From the NCBI GenBank assembly GCA_013397435.1, contig VZRG01002056.1, forward strand, positions 1-64,000: a stretch of DNA of 64,000 nt, given 5' to 3'. The stretch comes from Erythrocercus mccallii. Lineage: Eukaryota; Chordata; Aves; Passeriformes; Dicruridae. The position numbers and the translations under genes are program-made. The notes beneath the pieces were generated by a model. The model searched no databases. It was not told the origin of the DNA and saw nothing but the letters and a program-made list of their open reading frames with translations. Positions within the stretch are counted from its first letter, which is position 1. The number at the start of each line of letters is the position of its first letter. Shown in pieces: positions 51,001-63,800 of this stretch.

Positions 51001-54000
51001 AGTATTTGATCATTACCGAGAAGTTCACAGTGCTCAAGCCCATCAAAAAGTGAAGAAATGCACAGAGTGACTCCTATGAGATCATTTACTCCCAGCAAAG
51101 AGCAATTAATGGATTGCAAGTCATGACTGGCATTCCTGGGAACCACAAAATCAGGTGGATGGGATCAAAGTGGTAAGAGATCTCTCCTGCTCCAGAACAC
51201 ATGGAAGACTGGATTTCACCACTGCTGCCCTCCCTACTTTACACTGACAGTCCCACTTCCCCCCTCTATTCACTGGTTTACAATACTCTGATAGGGGTGC
51301 TCTCATTTTCTAACTGTACTTCCAAATGTTGAAAAGATTGACTGGGAAAATGTTTGCCGGGTAATCAGTCATTTTTACTATACATCCTTCAGTGTTCATG
51401 GACCTTTCCAGGCTGTTACACACTTCAAAGAAGCTTATGATTGCCTCCTCAGGAGCTGGAGAAAAAGCGTGAGATCATTCTTTACTACCTAATTCATTCA
51501 AATGTACTTAACTCATTTTTATAACATTTGCTAAATTGTTTGTCCCAAAAGCAAGAATACACTTTTACTTTTGTAATGCATGCCTGCAAATGAAAATTAC
51601 TTCTGCTGTGGAATTGTCTACAGGCCTTGCTAGGTGAGTGATTTATGACAGTCCAGATTCAATTGCACCAATGCAAAGCACACTGTGTCCACAGAATTTA
51701 ACTGGTGTTTAAAAAATCTGAGTTGAATCGGGCATAACTAAACTAAAGGTCAAACTACATCATTATTGTATTTGCTTGCACATTTGTCTCTGCTCTTCTG
51801 AGTCTGCAAAACAGCTTCTGCAGCCACTTACCTTAACCAGGCACTCAGCCAACCTGCCCAGTGTGTGCCATGATGCACTGAGAGCCAGAGATTGGGCCTT
51901 GGTGAGGTCACAAACGTGCATCTTGCTGGCACACATTCTGCACTTGAGACCTTTGGGCCACTCCTGCCCGGCACACACCCCAGCCTTGGATCCTCTCCCC
52001 CTCTCAGAGGCCATGGAAGTGCAGGATATCCTTGTATTCATTTCTGGTACATCTTTCTGGAAATATTGCTATGATGACAATCACAAACGGTGAAATGTCG
52101 AATGAACAATCTCTGAGGAATGTCAAAGAGGTTTAAACTGTATTAAAAACAAAAGCACGTCTTGGCAGTCAAGCTACCTGTCCAGATCAAGAAAAGTGGA
52201 GATCTAAGCAACAAAGCCTTGCTGGAGACAGTTCAATCAAACTCAGTCAAGCCAGATATTGAAATTGCAGCCAGTGCTTGTTACAACTTGCTTTCCAGCA
52301 AGCCTTGCTGCCTGCTTGCCTGGGAATTGCCTTGCCTCACCTCACTTCAGCAAGCCATCCATCCTTCTTCCTTTCTGCAAAGGCAGAGAGCTAGAGTTCC
52401 CTGCCTACATTCCCATGTAAAGAGGAGGGGCAATTTCTGATGGCATCTTACTATTCATCCCATTTTCCCCCTAAATGTCACTTGGCTGGTATGCCATGCT
52501 TGGCATGAGATGCCAGCACAATCCCACACCTTATCCCAGACAGAGTCTGTGGATTTGAAGTCACAGACTGATGATACTCAAAAGCTTTGTATGTGTTCTC
52601 CAAAGAACCAAGAGTATTTCCCTGCACAAGAGCCTGCAAAGACCCCACCCTGGCACCCATCATCAGCCAGCTCTCTATGCATGACAGCAGCAAGGCAGCA
52701 CTGCAAAGAAGAATGCCAAGCACTGTTGTATTTATGTGTTTTTCAGGAGCCATGCTGAGAGGAACACTTGGCATTTATCCTTCAGGCTGTGCGAGTCCAG
52801 CCCACACAAACTCTGTGCCAATTCAAGGCACTGCAGTCTCCCCATTCCTCCCCTCTCCCCATGAGTCCTTCGTGTTCCTGAATGCAGAAACCTGCAACCC
52901 CACCACAGGCCCTTGGCTCCCCTCCAAGCATGAAGGCCTGGCCCTTCCTTGCCAGTTGTCAATGGTAAATGCAAAAAAGAACCCCGACAGTCTCTATTGA
53001 ACAACAGTTCCTATGAATCTATAAAAATTTATGTGAAATCTATCATCTATCTATCTATCTATCTATCATCTATCTATCTATCTAATCTATCGCTACATGT
53101 GAAAGCAGAGGAAATTAATACAGAAAATCAGATAAGACTGTTAATTTTGACATTGAAATTGAATAACAGCATTGTACTAAAATCTTTCTGTGAGTTTTTA
53201 AATATCATTGATCCTTTCCCTATCAAATTCCTCTTTAAAAGACTTTCTTTATATCAACTTTTAATGGCTTTTTTGATAGTGTTGCCTATATAGGCTTTTA
53301 AAAATACCATATGTCACAAAATTGTAATATAAAGCACATATAAACAGCACATTAAAAAGCAGAAGTTACAAGACACAGGCACACCCTAAAAGCCATAAAT
53401 TCAGTGCAAAACCCCATTAATTGTGCAACTGAGTTTAAGCATATCTTCTGGGTATATAAATTAATTTTTAGGGTCAGAAAATGGTCTGCTAACATTTGCA
53501 AGATTGGGAAGTTTCATCTATGAGCATATAAGGACTTGAAATGAAAGCTGAAAAAAGACTTGGCGTCTCCATGGTATCCAGAACCGGGTCTGGATATAAC
53601 TTCCCAAACTGTAGGAAGAAAAAGAACTAACTTTGCTACCATGGAAACAGAACAGTGGAATATAACTGATTGTTACTTGTGTGCCTTTGCAAGACCAATT
53701 GCTATAATGTTAAGGCCTTCAATAACATGTGTAGTTTTGTTTCCACTTGAGAAGTCAATCTGCTGGGAAAGGACCAAGAACAAGCTCACCAAACAAAGGA
53801 GAGCAGCCCAGGAATGCGAGGCATTTCTAGAAAAAGGGAATTAGAGAGGAGAAAGACAGTAAGAGGAAGATCGAGAAGGAAGATACTCTGATGCAGGAAG
53901 AAAGAGGGGAGAAAGGGTTTGGTTTGATTACTGAGACAGGAAAAAAAGGCCCTTATGATGAAGGGCTAGATCCTGGCTGTGCTAAAATTAACTTTATGTA

Positions 54001-54270
54001 TAAATGGGGCAGCAAATCCTGGACTGGTGTTACCACTTCTAGAAACCAGGCATGTCTTTAATTTCTTAACTTACTTTTCCTTTGCTCCTCGCTGGAAAAT
54101 GCCGCCCTCTTTGGATGTGTCCAAAACACTCCAGAATTAGCACCTCACAGTTTGTGAGGCTCTATAGCACAAGCCACAGTCTTTTACTTCCCTGGGAGCA
54201 TTACTTCTCCACACTAGACAAAGGTCCAGGTTGTAAAAGGCTGGATGTTCTGGTCATGGAACTCCTGCTC
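48081..54270. other. Intergenic DNA between PEAK1 and TSPAN3, right part
   Basis: This stretch is AT-rich with no recognised gene or RNA. It contains a TCTA microsatellite at 53.04-53.09 kb. Short ORFs on both strands lack any family motif. GC content rises only after about 54.25 kb, where the TSPAN3 promoter region begins. Confidence 0.6.
53039..53092 (+). repeat. TCTA/ATCT tetranucleotide microsatellite
   Basis: About twelve ATCT units occur in two runs broken by a single ATC and an AATCT interruption. This is a typical length-variable simple repeat. Confidence 0.97.
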
Positions 54271-54425
54271 TCCCTGCCTCTCAGGCCGCTCAGCTCTCCC
54301 GCCCTCACGGCCCTGAGGGCGCAGCCCCGCCATGAAACCGCCCCTCAGGCGGCAATCCGGGGGGTTCTTACTGGCCTCAGGAGCCCAAGGTCTCCTGAGG
54401 ATGTCACCGGCTTTATGGTGCAGCT

Positions 54426-54572
54426 TTTCGTGGGAGGATGTGAATGTTCACGGTTCTTTGGTACCTGTTTTAAGACTGTAAGGTAGTCGGAAAATTATCG
54501 CTTCAGGTCCTGAAGAAGAAGCAGAGGCTGTGTTCGTTATACTCTGCCGCCTGGGTTCTCAGGCTGGAGGAC
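54426..54572 (+). repeat. Diverged duplicate, promoter-proximal copy
   Basis: This block aligns with 57046-57178 in TSPAN3 intron 1. A 21-base stretch is identical (54430-54450 against 57050-57070), followed by shared words in the same order: GAAAATTATC, TGAAGAA, AGCAGAG and GTTATACT. It lies just upstream of the TSPAN3 core promoter. It may be a local duplication or two copies of an unrecognised dispersed repeat. Confidence 0.7.
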
Positions 54573-54651
54573 AGCGCTGACCTCCCCCTCACAACAACGC
54601 GCCATCGGCGCACCGCCTCCTGAGGGCGGGGCCGCTTTAAGGGGAGCGCTT

Positions 54652-54738
54652 CGCCATCTTAGGTGCCCCCGCCCCCTCGCGCCACGTGACGCGGGCGGCC
54701 GCCATCTTAGGCTGCCCGCGCGGCCGGGCGGTCACGTG
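54652..54738 (+). promoter_or_regulatory. TSPAN3: Duplicated YY1 / E-box promoter module
   Basis: The pair CGCCATCTTAGG followed by CACGTG occurs twice: starts at 54652 and 54683, then at 54700 and 54733. The YY1 sites are 48 bases apart and the E-boxes 50 bases apart, with the same order and spacing (31 and 33 bases) inside each unit. The 12-base YY1 words are identical. The region lies 40 to 130 bases upstream of the TSPAN3 ATG, so transcription probably starts within or just after it. Confidence 0.75.
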
Positions 54739-54780
54739 CGGCGGCGCTGAGGGGACGCGGGGCCGGAGCTCGGCGGCGCC

Positions 54781-54843
54781 ATGGGGCAGTGCGGCATCAC
54801 CTCCTCCAAGACCGTCCTCGTCTTCCTCAACCTCATCTTCTGG
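54781..54843 (+). CDS. TSPAN3: TSPAN3 (tetraspanin-3) first coding exon, residues 1-21
   Basis: The 21 codons start MGQCGITSSKTVLVFLNLIF and end in Trp, identical as far as I recall to the N terminus of vertebrate tetraspanin-3. They encode the short cytoplasmic tail, with Cys4 a likely palmitoylation site, and the first half of transmembrane segment 1. The donor TGG|GTGAGT at 54844 is a strong splice site in phase 0, as expected before GAAGILCYVG in exon 2. The ATG lies in a CpG-island context with GCGCC before it. Tetraspanins organise membrane microdomains with integrins and other partners. The gene is cut by the window: no exon 2 was found before 64000, so intron 1 is longer than 9.1 kb. 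Its position next to PEAK1 in the same orientation matches human chromosome 15. Confidence 0.95.
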
Positions 54844-57800
54844 GTGAGTCCGGCCGTTCTTCGCGAGGGATGGCGGCTCCGGGGTTCCAGGTCGGAGCCT
54901 GGCCCCGAGAGCGCTGTGGGCCTCGCTCAGGAGCCGGGAGCCCCTCCCACCTCCCCCCACGGCTTCAGCTCGTATTTAAACTCTTTATATTTAACGGGCA
55001 TTCTGAGCCCCTTCGCAGGGGTGGGGGTTCGGTGCTGGGCGCGGTCCCTTCTTCCCTTGCGGTCCTTCCCCCGAGTTGCAGGGTGGGGGGAGCTGAACCT
55101 GGCGCTGAAGGTTTAACGGGCATTGCGGATCTTGGGGCAGAGACTCCTGTGTAAGCGAACACAGCTTCCCTCTCTTGCGTTACTCGGCTTCTCAGGTCTC
55201 TGGTAGTTTAATTTCTGTAGCCAGTTTAGTTTTGTAGCGCTCTTGTGGCCATCTCGGGTTTGGCCGTCCGCTGCGGGACATCCCAAACGCTTAGCGGTGA
55301 ATGTGGGGCGCTGTTTTCTTCTGCCGCTGGTAACACAAAATCAGGACATACGTCTTTATACATTTATGCTTCACGTATTCCACAAGCCAGGGTAGCATCG
55401 CTGAAACCTCCCACAGCTACAGTGACAGTAAGACAAAAGCTTACAAAAGGGGAACAGTAGGTTGCTGTAAATTACCTTTTTCAGGATGGATGTACAGGCT
55501 CTAGCTTGGTATTGTGTTCACTGTAATAATTGGCTTGTCAGAACAGCATAACTCTTAAATAAATGAAATCAAATTAAAGAAGAGTGTAGATTTTTAAGAA
55601 TTCCCATTGTGCGTTTAGGTACTGCCTTTTTCCTGCTCTAATCCCAGCTCCAGGAACAGAATATCTGTTGTCCCAACTGTTCAGAGATTTTGTCTTTGGA
55701 AAAGTAATAGTGGGTAACAAGCTGTTGGAACATAAAGTGTAGCTATGTATAGTTGCTTCATTTACTATTGAAAGTCATATCAAATCTTACTAGCGTTCAG
55801 GATGACTGTTCTTGTCTGAATTTTTACAACCGAATGCCCCTTAAGGGTGCCTGGAAATGAATCATGGTCAGGGAAAATGCATACTTGTGTATTCTTACCG
55901 GCATTTGCCTATATAGCTGTTCTGGGGGAGGAGCAGTGAAGGGGAGGCATATTCCGCCCTAAGTGGTGCAGATTAGAAATCTGTAGTTCTGCCTGAGGTG
56001 CACAGGCTCCATTCTTTATCTTTAAAGTACAAAGCAGTGACATCAATCTCTTAGTGCAGCAGTAAGGTTGGAATCTGCTTTGTTGGGTGTGGCTTTTTGT
56101 TACATGCATAGTTGCAAGTGGCATTTTAAAGGCTCTGTAACGGCTCATACGTCGTGCTTAAAAGTTTTTGTGAGTTGCCTTCTTGGTGGCACCTTGAAGT
56201 AGATTTTTCTGTAGTTGCTGATACAAATGAGGCTCCATCTGGAGTAAATGAGCACAAGTTCTGTGTGCAGTTTCTCCCCAGCTCCAGAAGCTTAGTGATA
56301 GGTATTGTTCGTTGTCTGCTGCATTTAGTAATTTAATTGTATGTTGGAATTGGAAGTATTCAGTGGTGAGGTCAAAGTTGTTTTGTGTAATGTTAAACTT
56401 TGTGCTTTACAATTTTTTATTACTTTTGAGACAAACTTGGGTTAATTTAAAATGAGCAGGTTGTATTTAGATAAGATGTACTTCATGTCAAATTAAAATG
56501 TCATCAATCTTGTATTCTGCAAACCATCTCCAGCCTAAGAAGTCAGCTTGTGCTGGTTTTTGGCAGATAAGTGACTGGGTTGCTTGTGTTGGAACAACCT
56601 TGCAGCTCATCAGCTACATGTAGAATGATGCAGGCTTTCTGAAAGTGAGAGTTACAGAAATCAGTGATTTTCCTTTCTTTCACAAGCTGGAGTCAATAGC
56701 TCATTTGTTGACTGAGCTTTGTATGTTAACATTTGGTGCTCATCTAGTTGGCAATGTAAGTGCTTCTGTGCTGTTACAGAAATCTTTTGCTTGTCATCCT
56801 TATGTAGGTCCAATATTGATAATTAGATCATTTGGATTTCCTGAGACTTGACAGTAGACAAATGCCTATAATCGGTCAAGTAACTATGAGATCTCCTTTA
56901 ATTGCTTTTGTAAATTTACTCTCCCTCCTTAAGGTTTCAGGTACCTGTCTCCTGTGTTATCACAATCTTCACAGTCACCTGTGAGAATAGCAAGTTGTGA
57001 CTACCCAGTGGATTATAACTTCCATCCTCGGCCCATGGGTCTCATATTTGTGGGAGGATGTGAATGTTCAGAGAGATTTTATATCTGTCTTATGACTAAG
57101 AGATGTTCAGAAAATTATCAGTGCTGTGAAGAAATAGCAGAGATGTGCTTGTTATACTTTGAAGCCTTGGTTCTAACTTTTACAAATTTTTTTCAAGTCT
57201 GAAAGAGGCAGATCAGACCTTGCTGACAGGTGACAGCTGCTTACCATCTACAGCAACTGATTTCAATTCTGCAAGTTCATCGCATTTTGAAGAGTCTTGT
57301 GCTACTTGTTAAATTTTAGTTGACACCATAAAATGGCATTTATTGTCTTGTGAAAACTTCTTTCTGCTGTGTAAAATTCTTACATTAACTGTACTTTCCT
57401 ACGTGTTGGTAATACTACAGGATTTTTATTTTTTAAAGAAAACAGGCTGTGGAAGCTGCCTAAAAGCAAAGCAGGTACTAGTTTATCATGTAGAAAGTTG
57501 AATGGACTTTAATCACCTTTTGACATTTTTGGTGCGGTATTTTGACAGGTCAGCTGAGTTGTATTTGCAAGGGGTGTTGAGCATTGAGTGCATCTTCTGT
57601 AGGTGCCCATATTGCCTTTAAAGTACACTTCTGTAAGAAAACAGTATCGTGATCATCAAGAATAGCAGAATGTAAATTTTGTGTGGAACACGAGCTTGAG
57701 TTTTGAATAATTTGTCAAAGAGTGCTGAAGGTCAAAAATGCTTTACCAAGAAATTGATTGATATGAAGTATCAGTTAAAACGTGCCCTCCTTAGACCAGG

Positions 57801-60800
57801 GAATACTGATGTAATTAATACGTTTTTTAGTGTCTCATTGCTATGAGTTAATTTTTGAGTAAATATGTTAAATGACAAAGGAAAGCCAATCCTTCAGTTG
57901 ACCTTTACCTTAAGTTTGCACAAGATTTATTTGGTCAGCTGGTGTCTTCTTTTAGGGGATGTTGAGTCCTTTAAGGAAGGGTACTGGATAGGAAGTAATT
58001 GTGATGTGAAAGACACTATGGCGTAGAAATAAGGTAATGTAACTTCTGGTACTTATATCGTTATAATCAGCAAGATTTTTTTGTTACCTTGATTAAATGT
58101 TGATAATGACTAATTGCAAAAAAAAAAAATATAATAAAGTATTTGACAATAGCATGTTCTTTAGGAAACCTCCTAAATTTACAGTCTGCATAATTTTGAA
58201 AGAGGAAGAAATATATTTACCTGGAACAAATACCTAAAGACTGGTGTCACGTGTGTTTGTGTGCCCTTAATTTAAGGCTTCATGGCGTGACTTGCATAAT
58301 TCAGTTGAAACCGGTTTGAAGATGAGATGAAGACAAAAATACTAAGGAAATGTTTTCAGTCTTAGTTTAGTTCTTAGGATAGAATGATAAAATATTCAGA
58401 GTTCCATGTGGTCTTGCTTCAGAAAAGGGAATCTGTCTAATGTGCTTTGACAGCCTGCTCTGCTAAAATAGTGCCAGATATCCTGTGCTTGCTAAGGTTT
58501 TTGTTTCACCTGTGTCCTTCTCCTTGAGAAAAAGAAATGAACTCTGCTTCTCCAATACTTTCAACTCAGTAGCTGCAAACTATTTAAGTTGTTCTTGTAG
58601 TATTTAGCTGGCTTGAAATCATTACTTTGACAGTTCATTTGACTAAGCTGTTATAAAACATTCTTGGAATGATTGTTTAGAGAAATAGCAAGTCTGTACT
58701 TCTGTAGAGCACAAATACTTTCTGTAAATCTGTGCTCCCTGCACAGCTTGGGTGTGCTCACCACACTGCAGTGACCAGAGTATGGGAAATGGAGGATTTT
58801 CTTAGAGGAGCTGCAGCAGTAAATGTGTATGTAATGTGTTTGGGGATTTCCAGTAGAAAAAAAAAACCAAAGAAAATGAAGCAATGGGAAAATTCATTCA
58901 AACTTAGTAGTAGAAAGGAAGATTAGAGCTCACTTTATCTTACACATAGCAAAAAGCACAGTAATTTCTCTAGTTTATTGTGAGCTTGAAAATAGTTACT
59001 GCTCTGGACTTTAAAACAAACTTCTTGAGAGTTCTTCAGTGATCAAAGACTCTAATTGATGGGTGATCCCAAAGGTAACTTTGCAGGAATTACTTGACCC
59101 TTTTGTCTTAAAAGACAGTTGCCTCTGGATGTAAAAGTGCAATGTTTTCTGCTGCTGGTACTACGGTAGTGTGAAGCAAGTGTATCCTTCAGGACTGGTA
59201 ATGGTTTGGAATCACGTGCATTAAAAAAATAGTTCTTTCAATTAAAAAAATAGGATTTAAAACTCTCTAGTGTTGTGCCCTCTGAGTGATTTGTCTTACA
59301 GTACTTGAACATGAATTTTCAGATAGCAAACATGGCCCACATCTTGAATTTTAGTAATAAATACTTTGATTTCCTTTTAAGCAACATGGTAGTGTCATTC
59401 ACGTTTCTTTACAGGATCAGGTCTTTGCCTGGGATTTTTCAGGATTTTTGGCATCTGGTCTTGAGCTTAAAAGACCTAATACCTAACAAAACCAAGTTGT
59501 AAAGCTAAATGTGATACCTTTGAAGAGTACAAGAAATTTGTAATATCACTTTACATGAACTTTGAAGCGGAGAGTGATCATCATTGTTCTGCAGAGCAAG
59601 GAGTCTGGGAACAGTAGAGCAGCAGCTCAAGTTACAGCCCTGGTGGCTAAATAGGTGTAAGAGAATGGCCGTATTGTTAACTTGGCTTCTAAAGAGGTTG
59701 AAGACTGCAGATGCACTGCATCTTGCAATTAGTGGCACTTCAAATATGTAATGCCAAATGCAAAAGCAGCCTAGCTCAGCCTTTTGCTTTAGCCTAAAAA
59801 GCCTCTGAATTTGAGGTGTTTGGGCAGAATTAAATGTGTCTAGTACAGACAGAGCAGTCTGGCTTGCTTGAATTTTACAGGGCTTGCTTGTTTTATAAGC
59901 CTTTAAGATAGCTTTAACTGTTTTACGGAGCTGAATGGAATTGCTGTCTTTCTTCTCCCAGAAGATTTTGTAAGACAGGGTTCAAGTTAAATTATCACTG
60001 ATGAGAACAAAAAGAAGAGTGTGAGAAAACCAGTGTCATTGGGTTCTAAGCTGATTCTTCATCAATTTCAAGTATGGGTGTGGGTTTGTTTGGGAGGGGA
60101 GTGGAGAGAGAGGTACGCAGCAGGGAAGTGCTGAAGAGATTGTAAGAGAAATAAACCCCAGAGAGATCCTGTTAGGCCTTTGAGGTAAAGGAAATAAATT
60201 TTGAAGAACAGCAAGTTAAAAGGAATACTTAAGTTTTTGTCATCCCTTTCTTTTTATGATAGTGTTCAAGCTATGAGTACTCTAGTGTTGGAAATGACCA
60301 AAAATGTCAGAAGTACCCTAGAAGTCAAATAATGGAGAAACATGAAAAAAACCCCACTTGTTCAGGTACTGTTCTAAGAAGCCCAAAAATGTGGAGGCAG
60401 ACTACAATACCAGTGTTCCTGCTTGTGGGTAGGAGATGTTCAGGAGTTGGTATGCATGGACAGAAGTAACTGTAGACTCATAAATCTGTCCTGGAGTAGA
60501 CATATGTTCTGTTTTTTTAGAAAACGTGTTAGAGGGGCAGTGAGAACAAGGATATACTCACATTTAACATGAGGAAAGTAATGGACATGTTGGGAAAACA
60601 GTCCTGGGACAGGATCCAGGCAGAAAAGCGTAGGGTCTGTTAGTGTGAAAGGCTTTTTTCTTACTTTTTCCTTAGGTTCTTTTTATCAAAGACGATGCAG
60701 ATGATCTGTCAGAGTGTGCCATGGGTGTAGTTAACAATCCCATGCTTGAAAGATATTTCCATAGTAGAGTGAATAATTGGTTTAGAGTGGTGTCTGCCTT

Positions 60801-63800
60801 GCTGTCAACATTTACCAATCAGCAGTGGCAAAGTTGGCAGCAGTAGGAATTTATAAGTAGGTGTCCTTACCAAAAATGCGAAATACTCCTCTTGCCTAGT
60901 TGAATATCAGGTGTGTTTTCTCCTAAGATACAGTACTTTGCTGCTACCTTCATTTTCTTATTCAGAGGGTATATGTTTTTCTTAAAACAGTGAATAAAAC
61001 ATACATTCTAAAGGGACAAATACTATTCTTTGGCAGAGTTAATTGAAACAGTACCACAAAAGATATTTAGAACTTCTGCTATGTGTTCTGGTAGGGTCCC
61101 TAAGTGAAGAAAATTCCATAGCAAGGTGAAGAGTGAAAGTATGAACATACAAGTGTTGATCAGATCACTTTGGCAGTAACATTATTAGGGTAGTGTAAGG
61201 GAGCATTTGCTGGGAAATGGAGCTGCAGTGTCCATGGTTGATAAATAAATGATCAACGGAACAAGTTTAAATATTTTACACTCATCATCTTAGGCTGCCA
61301 CAATTTTGGCTTTCAAACTGCTGCAAGTGTGTGAGCATTACCGAAAACTTGAAAACAGTTCTTGGTATGTGTTTGCAGCCTCCTTGGAAAACAAACAAGC
61401 AAACTAAATCCCTGAAACTGTTTCAAGGTGCAGCTAGACAGTGTTCAGCCTTGTACATCTCAGGGCTTGTGAGAGGTGAAAGCTGACTTTGTGAAATAGC
61501 CGTGAGCTTAAGAGGTTTTGTTACAGCAGCCCAAAGATTATTCAAAGAACCTTGATTTTTAACTGAGCTTGCCGAGAATGTGTTGGGTGATACTTATCAC
61601 TGTGTCATTGGATCTTCCAGTTTTCCCTCCAATTCTTTGCGTAATTGTTGAGCTTTTAATAACTCCACAGAGGTTCCAGCCAAAGCAATAAAATCAATCT
61701 TTTTCTGAACTGTGAGAGGTCCTCGTGTCTTAGAAACTTTCTTCTGATGAAAAGGACGTTGAATTGCTCAAGCCTTTTGCAATGAGCTGTCTTCATTGAA
61801 TGTACTTTGATATCAGTGTTTTTAAAGGTTAATTCCTCCTAAAATAAGAGTGTGCTGCTTCAGGTTCAGAACTATGAGTTAGTTGTAGACAACTGTAAAA
61901 GGATGTGTGAATGCTGAATAACCAGTTGTCTCCCTGGAACATGCATGTGACCTGGCACAGATTCAGGAAATGCTGCCACCTCTATTCAGAGCATTGAGCA
62001 GATTAACTTGGAGAATTCTTCCTCCAAGCCCTGTTTATCAAAGCCTTGTTTGAACTGTGTGCAGTTCATATATTTGACTTCCATTTAATGATAGGAAATA
62101 CATGACTGTAAACATGGTAGCTTTATATTCAGCTGTCTTTTGCTTGAGCAGGTTTGGACATTGCAGGTTTTCTGTTTACTCTGCAGGATGGCAAACAGTG
62201 AGATCTGGGTTATGATTTTTTTAAGTCATCCCTGTGTCTATACAGCCTTTGGGTTCCTTAGATGATTCCTATTTTGAGATAAATGGTTTAAGCACATGGT
62301 ACTATTTGGGGTGGATTGTTTGGTTTTGGGCAGGGGAGAGTCAGTTGATTTGGGGTTTTTTGGGAGGTTTCTTTTCTTCAAAAAGCGCATGTATTCATTC
62401 AACTTTGTACTTGGTTTGCAATGGGTAATGAATGTGCATTTAACAGTGCAGCCCGGGTCAAGATAGACTGCACACTCTGTATGGTTAAAACTGCTTTGTC
62501 TGTTGCAGTGTTTATATGTTATTTATATCAATGGATGACACTGTGCTGTCTGCCGAGACCTCATGTTGGAGCTGCTGAGCTCCAAAGAGGGAGGGAGCTC
62601 GGGCCAGTGCAGTCCCATTGACCGAACACCTCTGAACAGTCAGCACAGGAACTGTCCTTGTCTTCTGGCTTAGTTTCACCCAAAGTGACTCTTCTTACAC
62701 ACTCCTGAGACAGTGATGCAAGCCAGAAGGTAGCAAGTGAAAATCATCAAAAGATGAGCAAAAAGGATTGCTTCAAAAGCCCTTTTCTCCTTCCAGCTAA
62801 AACCTTTCAGAGACTCCCCTGTTCCTGGTTTAGAGCAGGCTGAAATAAAACACTCAGTGTCCCATGGCTGTGATGTGAAAGGGAAAGGAAGGGCATCTCA
62901 AATTGTTTAAGTGTAAACTAACTGGGTAGTGTTGTTGTTCTCATTGTTCTGTGATAGACTAAGCCCTGTACTTGTTCAAAAACAGTGTTCAGCTGTGGTA
63001 CATGGGGAAGGAGTTTTAATCTTCATGGCTTTTAAACGTTGTGCAAGCTTGAGCAGGTACCTCTGCTCTCAGGACCTTCCTCCCCTGCAGATTACTTGTT
63101 GAAGAGGTAGCAGCAGTAATTCTGAAGAGTATGGTCACTTCATCACAGAGGCAGTGTCTGTTTCAGAAACTCCAGTTCCTCAACATTGTTCAGAAGCAAA
63201 ACCTATGGCCCAGTGCTGTCATGGATGATTAGTCGTTCTTGTACCATGTGTGGAAGGGATTTAATGAAGTCTTCAAACCAGGCAGCTTTTAATCTGTCTA
63301 AAGGCTGCAAAAGCAATGTTTCTTAAAATGCTTGTGCTTCTTGAAGTAGGGAAGGAAAGATAACACCTGTAGACAGATTTGATCTTTTTTTAAGGCTAAA
63401 CTTTTATTTCAAATGTATGTGCTTATGCAATTTATGATCCAGATTTTTCTTAAAGAAGGAGGAAGCCAATTAAATTACAGCAAAAGAAGGATAAAGGAGT
63501 TCCCAAATGGTTCTGATTTCAGCTTTGTGGCATATATTCTGTGCCTGATGCCAACCACAGCTGTGGTTTTTCATCTGCCACTTTATAACACACCGTATTT
63601 CTAACAAGCATTTTAGTTCTTAGAAGTAGGAAATTACATCACTGGCTTGCCATTCACAGGCTTCATTGCTAGGCAACAGTTAATGTAATTCCATTGTTCA
63701 GTGACACTACTTTGAATCTTCTTTGTGTACAGAAAGTCTGTGTCTGCTTTTTGCCATGTTGTACCTAATATGGCAGGGTTTGTACAGATGGATTAGCATT

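Larger units (their letters stand above)
54280..55130 (+). promoter_or_regulatory. TSPAN3: CpG-island promoter of TSPAN3
   Basis: CpG and GC content climb sharply here and peak at 54.60-54.84 kb, immediately upstream of and across the TSPAN3 start codon. No TATA box is seen. The core has two CGCCATCTTAGG sites (54652-54663 and 54700-54711), which are YY1 motifs in reverse orientation, and two CACGTG E-boxes (54683-54688 and 54733-54738) of the USF/MiT-TFE type, plus GC boxes (GGGCGGGGC near 54625, CCCCGCCCCC near 54667). This is a TATA-less housekeeping promoter. The E-boxes flanked by GTCACGTG-like bases resemble CLEAR elements of lysosomal genes, which would fit a tetraspanin of endolysosomal membranes; that is inference. 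Confidence 0.85.

Noticed and set aside
54082..54486. 134-codon ORF just upstream of TSPAN3
   Set aside because: It runs into the CpG island, where stop codons are scarce, and has no domain. Its end belongs to the diverged duplicate, which is reported separately.
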